This document shows, one piece after another, positions 1 through 9,198 of a stretch of 64,000 nucleotides of DNA. The stretch lies in NCBI RefSeq assembly GCF_014201715.1, contig NZ_JACHFD010000015.1:1-64000 (forward strand). The letters are read 5' to 3'. Each line of letters begins with the position of its first letter. Positions within the stretch are counted from its first letter, which is position 1. The position numbers and the translations under genes were made by a program. Under the pieces are notes generated by a model. It saw only the letters and a list, made by a program, of their open reading frames with translations, was not told the origin of the DNA and searched no databases. This DNA is from Haloferula luteola (GTDB taxonomy: Bacteria > Verrucomicrobiota > Verrucomicrobiia > Verrucomicrobiales > Akkermansiaceae).

Positions 1-390
1 CTGGGTGATCCCGGCCACGCCGGGAGAGCACCCGTAGCTAGACTGAACCAAGGGAGCCACAAACGTGAACAAAGAACCTGTTGGACAGGTCCCGCGCAAG
101 CGGGGCAGCCCACGAATAGCAGCATACAAAGCCGTAGGCGAACTGCTGATTCACACTGGATCAAAACGCCCTGTCTCATCCCGGTCCCCGACGCGTTGAG
201 CCGGACGCCAGCACCTCATCACCTACGATGTAAATAGGAGAACTTTGCCCGTTGACAAAGAGGCAGCCATAGCAACGTCAGAGGAATGGCTCACCGACCC
301 TCATGGCGGCGCTCCGATTTCCATTGCCGGATGGAACCACCATGACAGCCCTGTGCCAAGGCCGCTGTGAGGGGTCGCCATCTCCGACTT
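1..390 (+). other. Probable group II intron 5' fragment (ribozyme domain I region)
   Basis: No credible protein is encoded here. The stretch from about 30 to 200 contains a run of short GC-rich complementary segments (for example GGTCCCGCGC paired with GCGGGGCAGCC) and has the general look of the 5' ribozyme part of bacterial group II introns whose reverse transcriptase would follow downstream. No reverse transcriptase follows; the similarity seems to stop before the convergent gene ending at 396. It is on the plus strand, so it is not simply the missing 5' end of the minus-strand intron at 2432-3609. Assignment rests on remembered pattern, not alignment. Confidence 0.35.
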
Positions 391-395
391 ATTCG

Positions 396-800
396 TCATT
401 CTGTTCTTGCGGGTTGCATTCTCTCGCCTCGCGGCACGAACCGCAGAAGGCCTGGCTCGATCACAAGCTTGGCATCAACAGCATCCGCAATAGCCCCCAT
501 CACCTCGATCCAAGGAACATCCTTGAGGTGCAAATCCAACTTTCGGTCGAAGCGCTCTTGAATCTTCGAAGCATCGATCTTCAGGTAGTATCCCGGCAAA
601 GTCATCGACGAGCCAAGGAGTTCAATCGCACAATCTACCCGAGTTCCCGTGAAATCAACTGTTGGCAGCCTGCGATTCGCTTGCTTAACGGTCCACGCCA
701 GTGTCTTGGGCGCAGGTGGTGCAGGGGCATCCAGTGCCGCAACCCTGCTTCCACCGAATGCAACGCCCACGAAAAGAACTATGGCTATACGCAAAAACAT
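396..800 (-). CDS. Small secreted protein with STN-like (secretin/TonB short N-terminal) domain
   Basis: 134 residues. The N-terminus is a signal peptide (MFLRIAIVLFVGVAFGGSRV followed by AALDA). Residues about 45-125 follow the pattern of secretin/TonB short N-terminal or secretin-like repeats: a short strand (PTVDFTGTRV), a helix, a second strand (YYLKIDASKI), then the characteristic stretch LDLHLKDVPWIEVMGAIADA and a final VIEPGLLRFVPR. In that fold the phrase 'l.l.dvp...vl..i....' is typical. The protein is far too short to be a secretin, so it would be a free periplasmic module; its partner is unknown. It lies between the intron fragment and the IS30 element. Confidence 0.6.
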   Translation of the reverse strand: MFLRIAIVLFVGVAFGGSRVAALDAPAPPAPKTLAWTVKQANRRLPTVDFTGTRVDCAIELLGSSMTLPGYYLKIDASKIQERFDRKLDLHLKDVPWIEVMGAIADAVDAKLVIEPGLLRFVPRGERMQPARTE

Positions 801-830
801 AATTTTTAAGACGAACGACGAAGGCCTGGC

Positions 831-911
831 ACCCGCTACCGGGAACTCCCCTCCGATTCAGGTTGGGGTTTGTCGCTACCCTCCGAATCCGACTCGGACT
901 GGGTAGCGGGT
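831..911. repeat. 10-bp perfect inverted repeat next to IS30 left end
   Basis: ACCCGCTACC at 831-840 is exactly mirrored by GGTAGCGGGT at 902-911, with about 60 bases between. It lies between the start of the small STN-like gene and the left end of the IS30 element. It may be a relic of an older insertion or a transcript structure; it does not match an integron attC core. Confidence 0.4.
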
Positions 912-942
912 TGTCCAGCGCCGCCTTGTTCGGCTTCTTGGA

Positions 943-1945
943 TTCAAGAGCGAAGTGCGACAGTTAGGTGGTGTGGAATACGTTCAAATATGCAAAGAGG
1001 AGCGTTATGCGATCGCCGCGATGCGCGGAGCTTACGTGAAGGTCGAAGAGATCGCAAGGCGGCTGGGCAGGCACCGGAGCACGATCTACTGGGAGCTGAA
1101 ACGCAACGCGTCGGCGCATGACGGTGGCTACCGTGCGATCCACGCGTGCTGGAAGGCGAGCGGCCGGCAGAAGCGATCAAGGCGCAACATGAGGTATGGA
1201 CCCGGGGACTTCGAGCCGGTGGAGGAATTGCTGAGAGAGGATCTGAGCCCGGAGCAGGTGGTCGGCCGCATGCGCTTGGAGCGGCGAGGCACGATGAGCC
1301 ATGAAACGATCTACAAGTGGATCTGGCTGGACCGTCGGCATGGCGGGACGCTGTGGCGGCACCTGCGTGGAGCGCGCAAACAGCGGCGGAAGAGGTATGG
1401 CCGCAACGACAGCCGCGTGAGGCTGGCGGGAAAGCGGATGATCGGCAAGCCTCCTGCAGTCGTGGAGAGGAGGTCGCGGATCGGGGACTGGGAGATCGAC
1501 ACGGTTCACGGGAAGGGCAAGGCGGGCGTGGTGACCATCGTCGAGCGTCGCAGCGGCCTGGTGCGGATCGGCAAGCTGGAGAGGATCTCGATGGCCCAGA
1601 CCGGATCGCGGACCGTGAAGCTTCTGAGCGGAGAGCAGAACCCGGTGCGGACGATCACGGCGGACAACGGATGCGAGTTCCACAACGACAAGCGGGTGGA
1701 GAAGTCGCTGGGGACGACGATCGACTTCGCGACTCCCCACCACTCCTGGGAACGGGGCACGAACGAGAACACCAACGGCCTGATCCGGCAGTATCTCCCG
1801 AAGGGCGAAGACCTGGCGGGGCTAACGCAGCGGGAGTGCACAAAGATCGCCGAGAAGATGAACAAACGGCCGCGAAAGCGACTGAAATTCAGGACTCCGA
1901 ACGAAATCTATGATGGCCTATCTCCTGTCGCGCTTCAAACTTGAA
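943..1945 (+). mobile_element. IS30-family insertion sequence, apparently intact
   Basis: Imperfect terminal inverted repeats are visible: TTCAAGAGCGAAGTGCGACAG at 943-963 (left) and its near-mirror at 1925-1945, whose reverse complement reads TTCAAGTTTGAAGCGCGACAG, 18 of 21 matching. They enclose a single full-length transposase gene. The left repeat contains the transposase start region and the right repeat overlaps the transposase C-terminus. No target duplication is obvious immediately outside. The right end lies one base from the stop codon of the minus-strand gene at 1947-2414. Confidence 0.85.
955..1944 (+). CDS. IS30-family transposase (DDE recombinase)
   Basis: 329 residues, usual IS30 length. 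N-terminal helix-turn-helix has the family signature: an EER motif, then IARRLGRHRSTIYWELKRN at about residues 33-51. The catalytic core follows: GDWEIDTVHG carries the first Asp, TADNGCEF the second Asp, and the ENTNGLIRQYLPKG block the final Glu. A GTG at 955 is the chosen start because it keeps the EER segment; the next ATG at 1021 would cut into the DNA-binding domain. All catalytic residues are present, so the element may be active. Confidence 0.93.
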   Translation: MRQLGGVEYVQICKEERYAIAAMRGAYVKVEEIARRLGRHRSTIYWELKRNASAHDGGYRAIHACWKASGRQKRSRRNMRYGPGDFEPVEELLREDLSPEQVVGRMRLERRGTMSHETIYKWIWLDRRHGGTLWRHLRGARKQRRKRYGRNDSRVRLAGKRMIGKPPAVVERRSRIGDWEIDTVHGKGKAGVVTIVERRSGLVRIGKLERISMAQTGSRTVKLLSGEQNPVRTITADNGCEFHNDKRVEKSLGTTIDFATPHHSWERGTNENTNGLIRQYLPKGEDLAGLTQRECTKIAEKMNKRPRKRLKFRTPNEIYDGLSPVALQT

Positions 1946-1946
1946 A

Positions 1947-2414
1947 CTATTCCTTCTGTATTTCTGCGAGGATGGTCCGGATACGTTTGAGCTCGTCAAC
2001 AAGAGGCTCGGAACCCGTCTCTCCCTCCTTGTTGACCTTGCCTCCCTCCACTCTCAGGCAATCCAACGAAGATTGAACCGTCACGAGTCTGCCCCTCTTG
2101 TCCTTCGTCAAATAAATAAGATAACACTTTCCGACTTCAAGGTAGGGATCTCGTCCAGAGATACGGCTCTCGGAACCGTCAGCTTCTTGGTGCCAATCGT
2201 CCCATACTTCAATCTTCTCACCAGCTTTCGTGCCCCGGACCTCTTCTATCACGGTTGCTTCACTCCGGCCCTTCTCATAGTCCACTTGCTTGACCTCGAT
2301 CACAGCAATCACGGTCGATTTGGCGATTCTCTGCTTGGTTGTCAAAGGCAGAAAGAAGCCCATGGCTGTTTGGCACAGCGTGAATAATACCAAGATGGCG
2401 GTTGCGATGCGCAT
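1947..2414 (-). CDS. Small secreted protein of unknown function
   Basis: 155 residues starting at the ATG at 2414. The long upstream extension of the open frame reads through group II intron sequence and is rejected. A signal peptide is clear (MRIATAILVLFTLCQTAMGF). The mature part looks like a small beta-rich domain (STVIAVIEVKQVDYEKGRSE, then EVRGTKAGEKIEVWDDW) followed by a charged helical tail ending in EIQKE. No family recognised. The IS30 element abuts its stop codon and the 3' end of a group II intron lies about 20 bases before its start, so its native promoter and downstream region have probably been replaced. Confidence 0.6.
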   Translation of the reverse strand: MRIATAILVLFTLCQTAMGFFLPLTTKQRIAKSTVIAVIEVKQVDYEKGRSEATVIEEVRGTKAGEKIEVWDDWHQEADGSESRISGRDPYLEVGKCYLIYLTKDKRGRLVTVQSSLDCLRVEGGKVNKEGETGSEPLVDELKRIRTILAEIQKE

Positions 2415-2437
2415 GGGAATTTTTTGCAGATTGAGGT

Positions 2438-2504
2438 AGGGACGCCGGTCGCCCGGCGCCCCCCCCTCGCAGATCCCGGCGTGCGGAATTACCGCACCGG
2501 GCTC
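2438..2504 (-). ncRNA. Group II intron domains V and VI
   Basis: On the minus strand 2504-2472 reads GAGCCCGGTGCGG, a TAAT-type loop, then CCGCACGCCGGGATC, the typical domain V hairpin carrying the catalytic triad position just after GAGC. It is followed by the C/G-rich domain VI hairpin (GGGGGGCGCCGGG, CGA, CCGGCGTCCC) ending near 2438. This placement directly after a reverse-transcriptase gene is standard for bacterial group II introns. Confidence 0.8.
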
Positions 2505-2562
2505 CTCGGATGAACGCGCAGCCGGTGCAGCGCTGGTCCTTGGTTTTGGTTTCTGATTTCCA

Positions 2563-3609
2563 TCATGCATTCATTGCAGTTCGCGGCAAGGCGGGAGTCG
2601 GCGGCACCTCCACCACTCGCGGTGGGGGCAGCTCCCAGCCGGGGAGACGACGACCAAACTGCTTCCAGGTCATCGAGCGCCGCTGGCTGCGGCGGTTCAA
2701 CCATTTGTAGAGCAGTCGATTGACCTCACGCTGGTCCTTCGCGGTCATCGACGAGTTGCCGATCACCCCGTAGTAGTTCCAGTAGCCGCGCAGTTTCCTG
2801 CGCAGTACCGTTAGGAAGTCGGCCAGCTTGCCGCAACGCACCTTGCGGAGCCATGCGTTCATCGCCCGCAGGCTGGAACGGAATTTCTCCTTGTTGGTGC
2901 GCCGCTTGATGAAGACCCACCGCGGATCACGCCCCGACCTCGCCCAGTAGAAGTCGAAGCCGAGGAAGGTGAACTTCCCGCTCTGGTCCGGCTCTTTCCG
3001 GTCGAAGCGCACCAGCGCACTCTTTTCCGCGGCGAGGCTGAGGCCGAATTTCTCCAGCCGCTTTGGCAACACGCGCAGGTAGGCCCGCGCGTCGTCTTCC
3101 CGCTCGAAGCACACCACGCTGTCGTCCGCATAGCGCCGGAAGAGCACACGGCCCTTGCAGTGCTTTGCCACCACTTTCTTGATCCATGGGTCCATGACAT
3201 GGTGGAGATCGATGTTGGCGAGGATCGGGGAGATGACTCCCCCTTGAGGCGTCCCCGTCGCGGGGTGCTCCACTCGTCCTTCATCCATCACACCGGCCTT
3301 GAGCCATTTCACGATGAGGCGGATCAGCGGACGATCCGCGATGCGCTCTTCGAGCATCCGCACCAGCCAGCCGTGGTCAACGTGATCGAAGAAGCTCCGG
3401 ATGTCGGCCTCCACGACCCAGCGGTAGCTGCCGCCCTGCAGGGCCTCGCGCAGCTCATACGAGCCTTGGCGGGCACCTTTCCCGGGACGGTAGCCGATGC
3501 TTTCCTCGTGGAAATCCTCCTCCCAGATCGCTTCCAGGATCCGCCGCACGGCGTGCTGCACGATCTTGTCTTGCAAGCGCTGATCTGACAAGGACTTCCC
3601 GGGACCCAT
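2563..3609 (-). pseudogene. ltrA: Group II intron reverse transcriptase/maturase, N-terminally truncated
   Basis: The remaining 348 residues begin at the block that in intact relatives reads 'RPLG-P-LEDKIVQ' (here SLSDQRLQDKIVQ) and continue through YRPGKGA, the FFDHVDH palm segment, the GTPQGGVISPILANI block, the YADD catalytic motif, a maturase X domain (KWLNRRSQRRSMTWKQF) and a short proline-rich end. No HNH endonuclease is present. The RT0/RT1 blocks are absent in all three frames upstream of 3609. The fingers domain is therefore lost, although the palm motifs are intact. Confidence 0.85.
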
Positions 3610-3883
3610 GCCCGCCTATTCCACTCTTTCCGAATGGGTTGGCGGAGCCGAACTGCGACGGCTGTATCATCGCGGAGTGACAGCAAATCGGGTTGATTTG
3701 ACGGGATTCAGACAAGTCGGGCTCCACTGAGGCTCGGAGGCTCAAATGTTCCATGGGTTCAAATGCCCTGTTCTGAGATAGCCGGAAATGATTCCAAGGA
3801 AGTAGGGCTCGGGATGATCTGGGATAAAGCGGATTGGTGTTGGAGAAAGGACTAGGCGGAATCCCACGGGTAACACCGCAGAC

Positions 3884-4091
3884 GACTCCGTTCAGGCTCT
3901 CGCCTATGGCATCCACGACTACTGCCGCGGGGAGGATCGGATCGAGCTCGACGTCCATCTCGTCACCCGTCGCCGTGTTGCCTGCCGCCTCGTCGCCTTT
4001 CGTCTCAACAAGCTGACGCCCACAAACACCGCCGTTTGCGGAAACGTGGAGCGCCCAAACCATGGGCAATCCACCGCTCACAACTTGCATG
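3884..4091 (+). pseudogene. IS4-type transposase remnant with frameshift
   Basis: In one frame 3902-4006 reads IELDVHLVTRRRVACRLVAF, which resembles the 'vrLvalRlp' segment of IS4-group transposases. At about 4006 the match moves to another frame: QQADAHKHRRLRKRGAPKPW, the expected basic 'rRrrk.r..gr.p' stretch, ending at a stop at 4089. Neither end of the gene nor terminal repeats are visible. The surrounding 3610-4265 region otherwise contains nothing I can support. Confidence 0.5.
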
Positions 4092-4265
4092 AATGCGCTG
4101 AGGCCAGGCGTGATGAGCGAGGTCTTGGTCGCTCGGCCACCCATCGGGTCGGAACTCCGATCAAGTCGCTGTCCATGTCCTGATCACTGCCTTCACTGAC
4201 AATCGTCCAGCGAGAGCACCATGAACTCAGTCGCCCAACGGCAAACCCCATCATCCACAACGATC

Positions 4266-5240
4266 CTACGACTCCGCGGGCATGCTATCCGCCGGAATTT
4301 CTTCCGCCTTCTGCACGGTCAGGAGGGAACGCAACTGCTCTGCCCATCCTTCGACCTTTGGATGGGACATGTATTTTTCGATGTGCTGGAACATCCTCAG
4401 GGCGGCGGCGCGTTCGTCACCTGCCTGGAAAACGTCCACCTCCATCTGCCACAACAAATCGGGATAGACCTCCGCGATGAACTTCTCCATTTCCGGGGTC
4501 CGCAGAGCCTCCTTCGTCCCCACTCGCTTGTCATCTTCTTCGCGATCCCGACGCTGCCGCGTCCAAATCTCCTGAGCATCACTCTCCTGTTGGATGCGCT
4601 TCATCCACGCCGCCCTCAAGTCATCCACCCGTTCCAGTTTCCGGTAGGGAGGAAGAATCACCTCGTCATACACCTGCTTGAGGTCGACAGGAGACATGGG
4701 CCAGTTTTTCACCGAGACGTTCGTCAACTTGTAAGCTTGAGCAAAAACCGTCCCCATCACCGACTGTTTGAGGGTCTGTTGCTGATCTTTGAGGTTTTTC
4801 AGATCGCCGAAAACCTCGTTCACCAGTTGAGAGGCTTCCCCCTCAAAGGAAACATCGGGTGATTCATTGGAGGCCACCTTCAATGTCAAAATCAGCCAGC
4901 GTAGCTGATGCCGAAGAGCCCGCTTGAAGCTCATGCTCTTGAGCTTTTCCGCCTCGTTGCGGCGCCATTCTCGAAAGTCCTGGCTTTTGCGGTACTGATC
5001 ATCGAACTGCACCTTCTCGATGCACTTCAAATACAAGGAGACCGCCGCTTCTTCACTCGCCGCTGCCTCCCGAAAGGCGGCGACGGCGACGGCAAAACGG
5101 CCTGCAACCCGCGCGTCCGCTGCATCTTGTAGCTTGTCGAGCTGACCCAGCAGAGTCTCCCGGTCGGAGGCCGTCAGGGGATCGGCCCACAGGCAGGGTG
5201 ATACGGTAAGGGCGAGCAGAAGAATAGGGAGCTTGCGCAT
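4266..5240 (-). CDS. Secreted protein of unknown function
   Basis: 324 residues with a clear signal peptide (MRKLPILLLALTVSPCLWAD). The mature chain is helical and highly charged. It shows an Ala-rich TPR-like segment near residues 40-75 (FAVAVAAFREAAASEEAAVS) and a second helical bundle containing WTRQRRDREEDDKRVG, finishing with a helical C-terminus. No catalytic motif or family recognised; proteins of this style are frequent in Verrucomicrobia. It stands alone, with the PhoH gene upstream in the same orientation 130 bases away. Confidence 0.7.
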   Translation of the reverse strand: MRKLPILLLALTVSPCLWADPLTASDRETLLGQLDKLQDAADARVAGRFAVAVAAFREAAASEEAAVSLYLKCIEKVQFDDQYRKSQDFREWRRNEAEKLKSMSFKRALRHQLRWLILTLKVASNESPDVSFEGEASQLVNEVFGDLKNLKDQQQTLKQSVMGTVFAQAYKLTNVSVKNWPMSPVDLKQVYDEVILPPYRKLERVDDLRAAWMKRIQQESDAQEIWTRQRRDREEDDKRVGTKEALRTPEMEKFIAEVYPDLLWQMEVDVFQAGDERAAALRMFQHIEKYMSHPKVEGWAEQLRSLLTVQKAEEIPADSMPAES

Positions 5241-5372
5241 GGGAGGAATCGAGGAGAGAACGATTTCTCCCTCAACGCACCCCCTTACGTAAAGCTTTCA
5301 TGTCGGGCTGGATTCCCCGAAATCGCGGGATGGGCCCGGGAAAGATCTCCCTTTCCCGGGGTGACCCGCTCC

Positions 5373-6893
5373 CTACATCAGAGTTGCACCCGCTTCCGCA
5401 AGCTCTGATCTCTCTCCGCGGCTCAATGGAACATGAGCGACAAAGGGCTGCCCCTTCAGGCGGTTTCGAGTGTAGACCAGACCATTGCTGCGGCTGTCGA
5501 CATACGGATTATCGATCTGCGCTGGATCCCCCACCATCACCAGCTTCGACCCTCGTGACATCCGGGTGACCACCGTTTTCGCCTCTTGAGGCGTCAACTG
5601 CTGCGCTTCATCCAGGACGAAGAACCGATTGGGGATGGACCGGCCTCGAATATAGGCGAGGGCTTCGATTTCGATCACTCCTTGCTCCAATAAGAGCTCA
5701 TAGGGCTTCTTCGCGCCATCGACCTGCTGCTTCTGCTTGCGCCGGGGCCCCGCCGGAGTCGGTGGGCACATCAAAAGCTCCAGAGCATCGTGGATCGGCT
5801 GCAACCATGGGCGCATCTTTTCCTCAAGGGTCCCGGGAAGGAACCCCAATTGCTCACCCATCGCGACCACCGGGCGACTCACGGTGAGTCCGTTGTATTT
5901 CCGATTGAACATCTCATGAAGACCCGCCGCGACGGCAACGAGAGTTTTCCCAGTTCCGGCGTGACCATAGCAGGTCACCAACGAAATATCAGGACTCAAC
6001 AAGGCATCAATAAGGCACCGTTGGCCCAAATTCATCGGTTTGAGTGCGATGCCATCCGGAATCTTTAGGGAGTCCGGAACTTGAAGCCGAACCAATCGTC
6101 CTTCACTCGCCAATCGGGCGGGCATTGTTTGTTTCTCTCCTGCGATGAGCAGCACATATTGATTGAGCACGACCTCCGGACGCCGTTCGTGGGGCAAAAT
6201 CAACTCTCCCGAACTCGCGAAACGTTGCAGTTCGCTGGGATCCACCTCAATCCTACGGATATCGTAAGTCGCCACCTCCCGCGGGTCGACCTTATCATTG
6301 AGGTAGTCCTCACAGGCGATGCCCATCGCTCGCGCCTTGAGTTGCAGATTGATATCCTTGGTCACCAGTACGACAGGTGCCGTATTGTGCTGCATCAAAA
6401 GCAAAGTTGCCGCCATGATGCGGTGGTCAACTCGCTCGCGGTCCGGAAACACTCGATGGAACCGATTCAGCATCTCCGAATTCTTCGGACAACTAAGCGG
6501 ATCGTAGATCACCATCCGCAATGTGCCGCCACCTTCCGTCGGCACTCCGGTGGTGATCGCATCAGAACTCGTAAACAGCTCAGTGAGGCGCCGATGAACT
6601 CGGCGGGCATTCGCGCCACGCTCGGATTGCTCGGACTTGAACCGATCGAGTTCGGCAAGGACATCTACCGGGATGCACAGATGGTGCTCTTTGAATCGGC
6701 TCAGGCAGCCTGGATCGTGGATGAGGACATTGGTATCGAGCACAAAGTTCTTCACCACCTGAGACGGCGCCTGGAGACCAAACTCTCGGGCTTCTTCCTG
6801 CTTAAAACCTCCCTTTCGCCGTTTGCCGCCTCCCGTTTTGCCATTCGGTTCTTCGAACAAGTGAGTTTGGGAGTCTTCGATCGGCTGGATCAT
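5373..6893 (-). CDS. PhoH-family ATPase with N-terminal PIN domain
   Basis: 506 residues from the ATG at 6893; a GTG 63 bases upstream is possible but weaker. The PIN nuclease-like domain (about 50-190) starts with FVLDTNVLIHDP and includes LAELDRFK and the VLVTKDINLQLKA segment that supplies later acidic residues. The PhoH ATPase follows: Walker A GHAGTGKT at about 310-317, a Walker B-like FVLDEAQQLTP, and GDPAQID near the end. PIN-PhoH proteins are thought to act as RNA helicase/nucleases in stress responses. The gene is monocistronic. Confidence 0.92.
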   Translation of the reverse strand: MIQPIEDSQTHLFEEPNGKTGGGKRRKGGFKQEEAREFGLQAPSQVVKNFVLDTNVLIHDPGCLSRFKEHHLCIPVDVLAELDRFKSEQSERGANARRVHRRLTELFTSSDAITTGVPTEGGGTLRMVIYDPLSCPKNSEMLNRFHRVFPDRERVDHRIMAATLLLMQHNTAPVVLVTKDINLQLKARAMGIACEDYLNDKVDPREVATYDIRRIEVDPSELQRFASSGELILPHERRPEVVLNQYVLLIAGEKQTMPARLASEGRLVRLQVPDSLKIPDGIALKPMNLGQRCLIDALLSPDISLVTCYGHAGTGKTLVAVAAGLHEMFNRKYNGLTVSRPVVAMGEQLGFLPGTLEEKMRPWLQPIHDALELLMCPPTPAGPRRKQKQQVDGAKKPYELLLEQGVIEIEALAYIRGRSIPNRFFVLDEAQQLTPQEAKTVVTRMSRGSKLVMVGDPAQIDNPYVDSRSNGLVYTRNRLKGQPFVAHVPLSRGERSELAEAGATLM

Positions 6894-7180
6894 CGGGAGC
6901 GATGGATTTGGGGATTCAACGGGTGGCGATTCGGTGAAGACGATCGCCCGGACCACCCGCGGGCTCCGTCGATCCGCATCGAGGCGGAAGATGATGGCTC
7001 AAACTAATCAAGCTGTATGAAATATGAATAGGTCTGTGCGAGACGCAACCAAAAACAAGGGTCGGAATCGTACTTCAACCCTGTTTTGAGCAGGCGGAAT
7101 GCCAGACTCACGGGGTAAGCAAATTCCTTCCAGGTCGGATGCTATTCCGACAGGCACCGTAGCAAGCTGACCACCATGGA

Positions 7181-8257
7181 TCAGCTCAGATTTTCAATCA
7201 TCCGCCGGGCTTCTCGACGATCGAGCTTCCCCAAGGGAGTCCGCGGCAAGCGGGCCACTTTCATCCAGCGCTGAATGCGCCACGGACCCGCCACCCGTGC
7301 ATTGTGCGACTCCACTCGCTGAGCGACGTTTTCGTCGATCGCCAGGAGAACCAGCTCCTGGCCTTTCCGTGCATCGGGCAATCCGACCACAAGCACGTCC
7401 GGCCCCAAAATTCGCTCCAAGTCGTCGAGATCCACCAGTTCGCCGAGGACCTTCACTTGGCGATCGGCCCGACCCAGCACCGAGATCCCCCGCTCTTCAA
7501 CGAGCACGCGGTCGGAAGTCAAAAAACTCGATCCCTTCCGTGGCTCATACTTTAAGCAACCTTCGACACGACGAATCATGCCGGAAAACAACGCGGGACC
7601 GGAAATCTCCAATCGTCCGTCGGGAGTGGGCATCACCCGCCAGTGAGCCATGACGGGAATCGGAAATGCTTGGTAATCGGTTTCCAGTTGATCGATTTTT
7701 TGAGTCGCGATCTGAGATCCCGCTTCCGTCATGCCGTAGCTGGCAAGAACAGGCCACCCAAGATTCCGAGCAGCCCGGCCCAGGGCATCCGGTAAACTTC
7801 CACCTCCCACGACGACGGTCCGCAACGCCCTAGGTGCGCGTAATTTCGCCGCGACGAGATCGTGGATCTGTGTGGGCACCATCGGGCAATGATGCACCTG
7901 TTCTTTCTCCATCCATGCGGACGCGGCTCGTGGATCCCACTTGCCGTGAAAACGACGAAACTCGCTACCCGCTTCAAATGCCCGGGCAAGAACTCCAAAG
8001 CCACCGACGTGATGAAGCGGAAGCAGCGCGCCCCAAACGTCGCTCGCAGTCACTCCAAGATGCCGATTCACCGCGGCTGCCGAGCAGAGCAGAGCTTCCC
8101 GATGCAATCCGATCCATTTCGGCTCTCCAGTCGACCCCGAGGTCCGAAAGAAAATCAAACCCGGCACCTCTCCTTCCACCACTGGCATTTCCGCTCCCGG
8201 TGCCCACGGAAGGTCCGAGAGCCAAAACCCGGGATCTCTTAGCTGAGTTTCTTCCAT
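7181..8257 (-). CDS. menE: o-Succinylbenzoate-CoA ligase, MenE
   Basis: 358 residues, somewhat short for the family because the N-terminal subdomain is reduced. ATP/AMP-binding signature FFRTSGSTGEPKW is near residues 30-45, the ASYGMTEAGSQ motif follows, then the TSDRV and GRADRQVKVLGELVDL hinge region, and the C-terminal catalytic lysine in TPLGKLDRRE. It would activate o-succinylbenzoate to its CoA thioester in menaquinone synthesis. It overlaps menC by 19 bases and is the last gene of the menC-menE pair. AMP-forming ligases are easily mis-assigned, but the neighbours make MenE the sensible call. Confidence 0.85.
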   Translation of the reverse strand: MEETQLRDPGFWLSDLPWAPGAEMPVVEGEVPGLIFFRTSGSTGEPKWIGLHREALLCSAAAVNRHLGVTASDVWGALLPLHHVGGFGVLARAFEAGSEFRRFHGKWDPRAASAWMEKEQVHHCPMVPTQIHDLVAAKLRAPRALRTVVVGGGSLPDALGRAARNLGWPVLASYGMTEAGSQIATQKIDQLETDYQAFPIPVMAHWRVMPTPDGRLEISGPALFSGMIRRVEGCLKYEPRKGSSFLTSDRVLVEERGISVLGRADRQVKVLGELVDLDDLERILGPDVLVVGLPDARKGQELVLLAIDENVAQRVESHNARVAGPWRIQRWMKVARLPRTPLGKLDRREARRMIENLS

Positions 8258-9198
8258 GGCAATCGCTCCAACAAATCGTCGAATCCCAATCCTGTTCCGC
8301 CCGGCGATTGGAATTCAGGGGACCATCGCCCAAGGCGCTCCGAAAAAGGGCAAGGCGTGAACAGATGGTGAGTTTGCAACCCGCAAACTCCCACCAATCC
8401 GGGAAACTGAACATTCAATTTGGCCGCCTCCCACGCCGCAGCACATTGCCCCAGCGGATGCTCCATCGAACTGGTGACGATGACCTGTTGTCCCATCGAC
8501 ACCGCCGCTTCCGCCAACAACCAGGGCTCATCCGAAGCCGGTTTAACGACCATCACCTGAGCCGCCGAACTCACGGGAGCCGCCTCGCGGTCAACTGCTA
8601 GAGGAACCCCGCAGCGACTTTTGAGCGCCGACCAAGTCGACTCCGCATACGGGCACGGGTCCTCCACGAAATCGATCTTCCAGCGAAACTCCTCGGGCAG
8701 TCCCAAGAGAAATGATTCCGCCTCGGCCGGCTCAAAAGTCTCGTTCGCATCCAGACGCCAACGCAGGTTGGGAAACTTCGCAGCAGCCTCGATCAAGTAA
8801 CGTTGCTCCGCGGCTCGATCCCGACCCACCTTCATCTTGATCCGGTCGAAACCTTTGCTCACTGCGCTTTCGAGAATCCGATCATCCTGCCACGGAAGCG
8901 TGGCGTGACTCTTCGGCACATCGATCTCCTCCAGCAAGGGATCCCCGATGAAACGGGCATCCGCATCTTCCTTGGCACTTCGCACCGTGCGCCTCACCAA
9001 AGACCATCGCCGCGGCCCCGCCAGATCTTCCAGACACTTCTCCAAGCTTGGATCCCCCAGCTCCGGCCACGGATGAAGGCATCCAAATCCCTCGTCGATG
9101 CGGACCAGAGCCCCTACGAACTCACGGCGCTGACTTTTCGCATTCACCGGCTGGCGCGCCGTCAGTTTGTATTTCCAATACCAAAGATCCTCGGCCAC
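8239..9198 (-). CDS. menC: o-Succinylbenzoate synthase, MenC
   Basis: 319 residues, enolase superfamily. The KxK catalytic pair is seen in RIKMKVGRD. The three metal ligands fit WRLDANETF (Asp), DFVEDP (Glu) and LAVDRE (Asp). A distal lysine appears in VVKPAS. It dehydrates SHCHC to o-succinylbenzoate in the cytoplasm. The C-terminus overlaps the start of menE, implying coupled translation. The start is separated by about 230 bases from the divergent PEP-CTERM gene. Confidence 0.88.
   Translation of the reverse strand: MAEDLWYWKYKLTARQPVNAKSQRREFVGALVRIDEGFGCLHPWPELGDPSLEKCLEDLAGPRRWSLVRRTVRSAKEDADARFIGDPLLEEIDVPKSHATLPWQDDRILESAVSKGFDRIKMKVGRDRAAEQRYLIEAAAKFPNLRWRLDANETFEPAEAESFLLGLPEEFRWKIDFVEDPCPYAESTWSALKSRCGVPLAVDREAAPVSSAAQVMVVKPASDEPWLLAEAAVSMGQQVIVTSSMEHPLGQCAAAWEAAKLNVQFPGLVGVCGLQTHHLFTPCPFSERLGRWSPEFQSPGGTGLGFDDLLERLPWKKLS

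Larger units (their letters stand above)
2432..3609 (-). mobile_element. Group II intron, 5'-truncated
   Basis: Read on the minus strand, a partial intron-encoded reverse transcriptase (start side near 3609) is followed by recognisable domain V and domain VI hairpins ending near 2432. Domain I and the first reverse-transcriptase blocks are missing, so this copy cannot splice or move alone. Its 3' boundary is immediately upstream of the secreted-protein gene starting at 2414. Confidence 0.8.

Noticed and set aside
831-911. Integron attC site
   Set aside because: The inverted repeat has no GTTRRRY core in the right place and there is no integrase or cassette array.
3455-4144. Minus-strand frame of 229 codons upstream of the intron reverse transcriptase, considered as its missing N-terminus
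   Set aside because: It is in a different frame, contains none of the RT0/RT1 motifs and runs over the IS4-type remnant.
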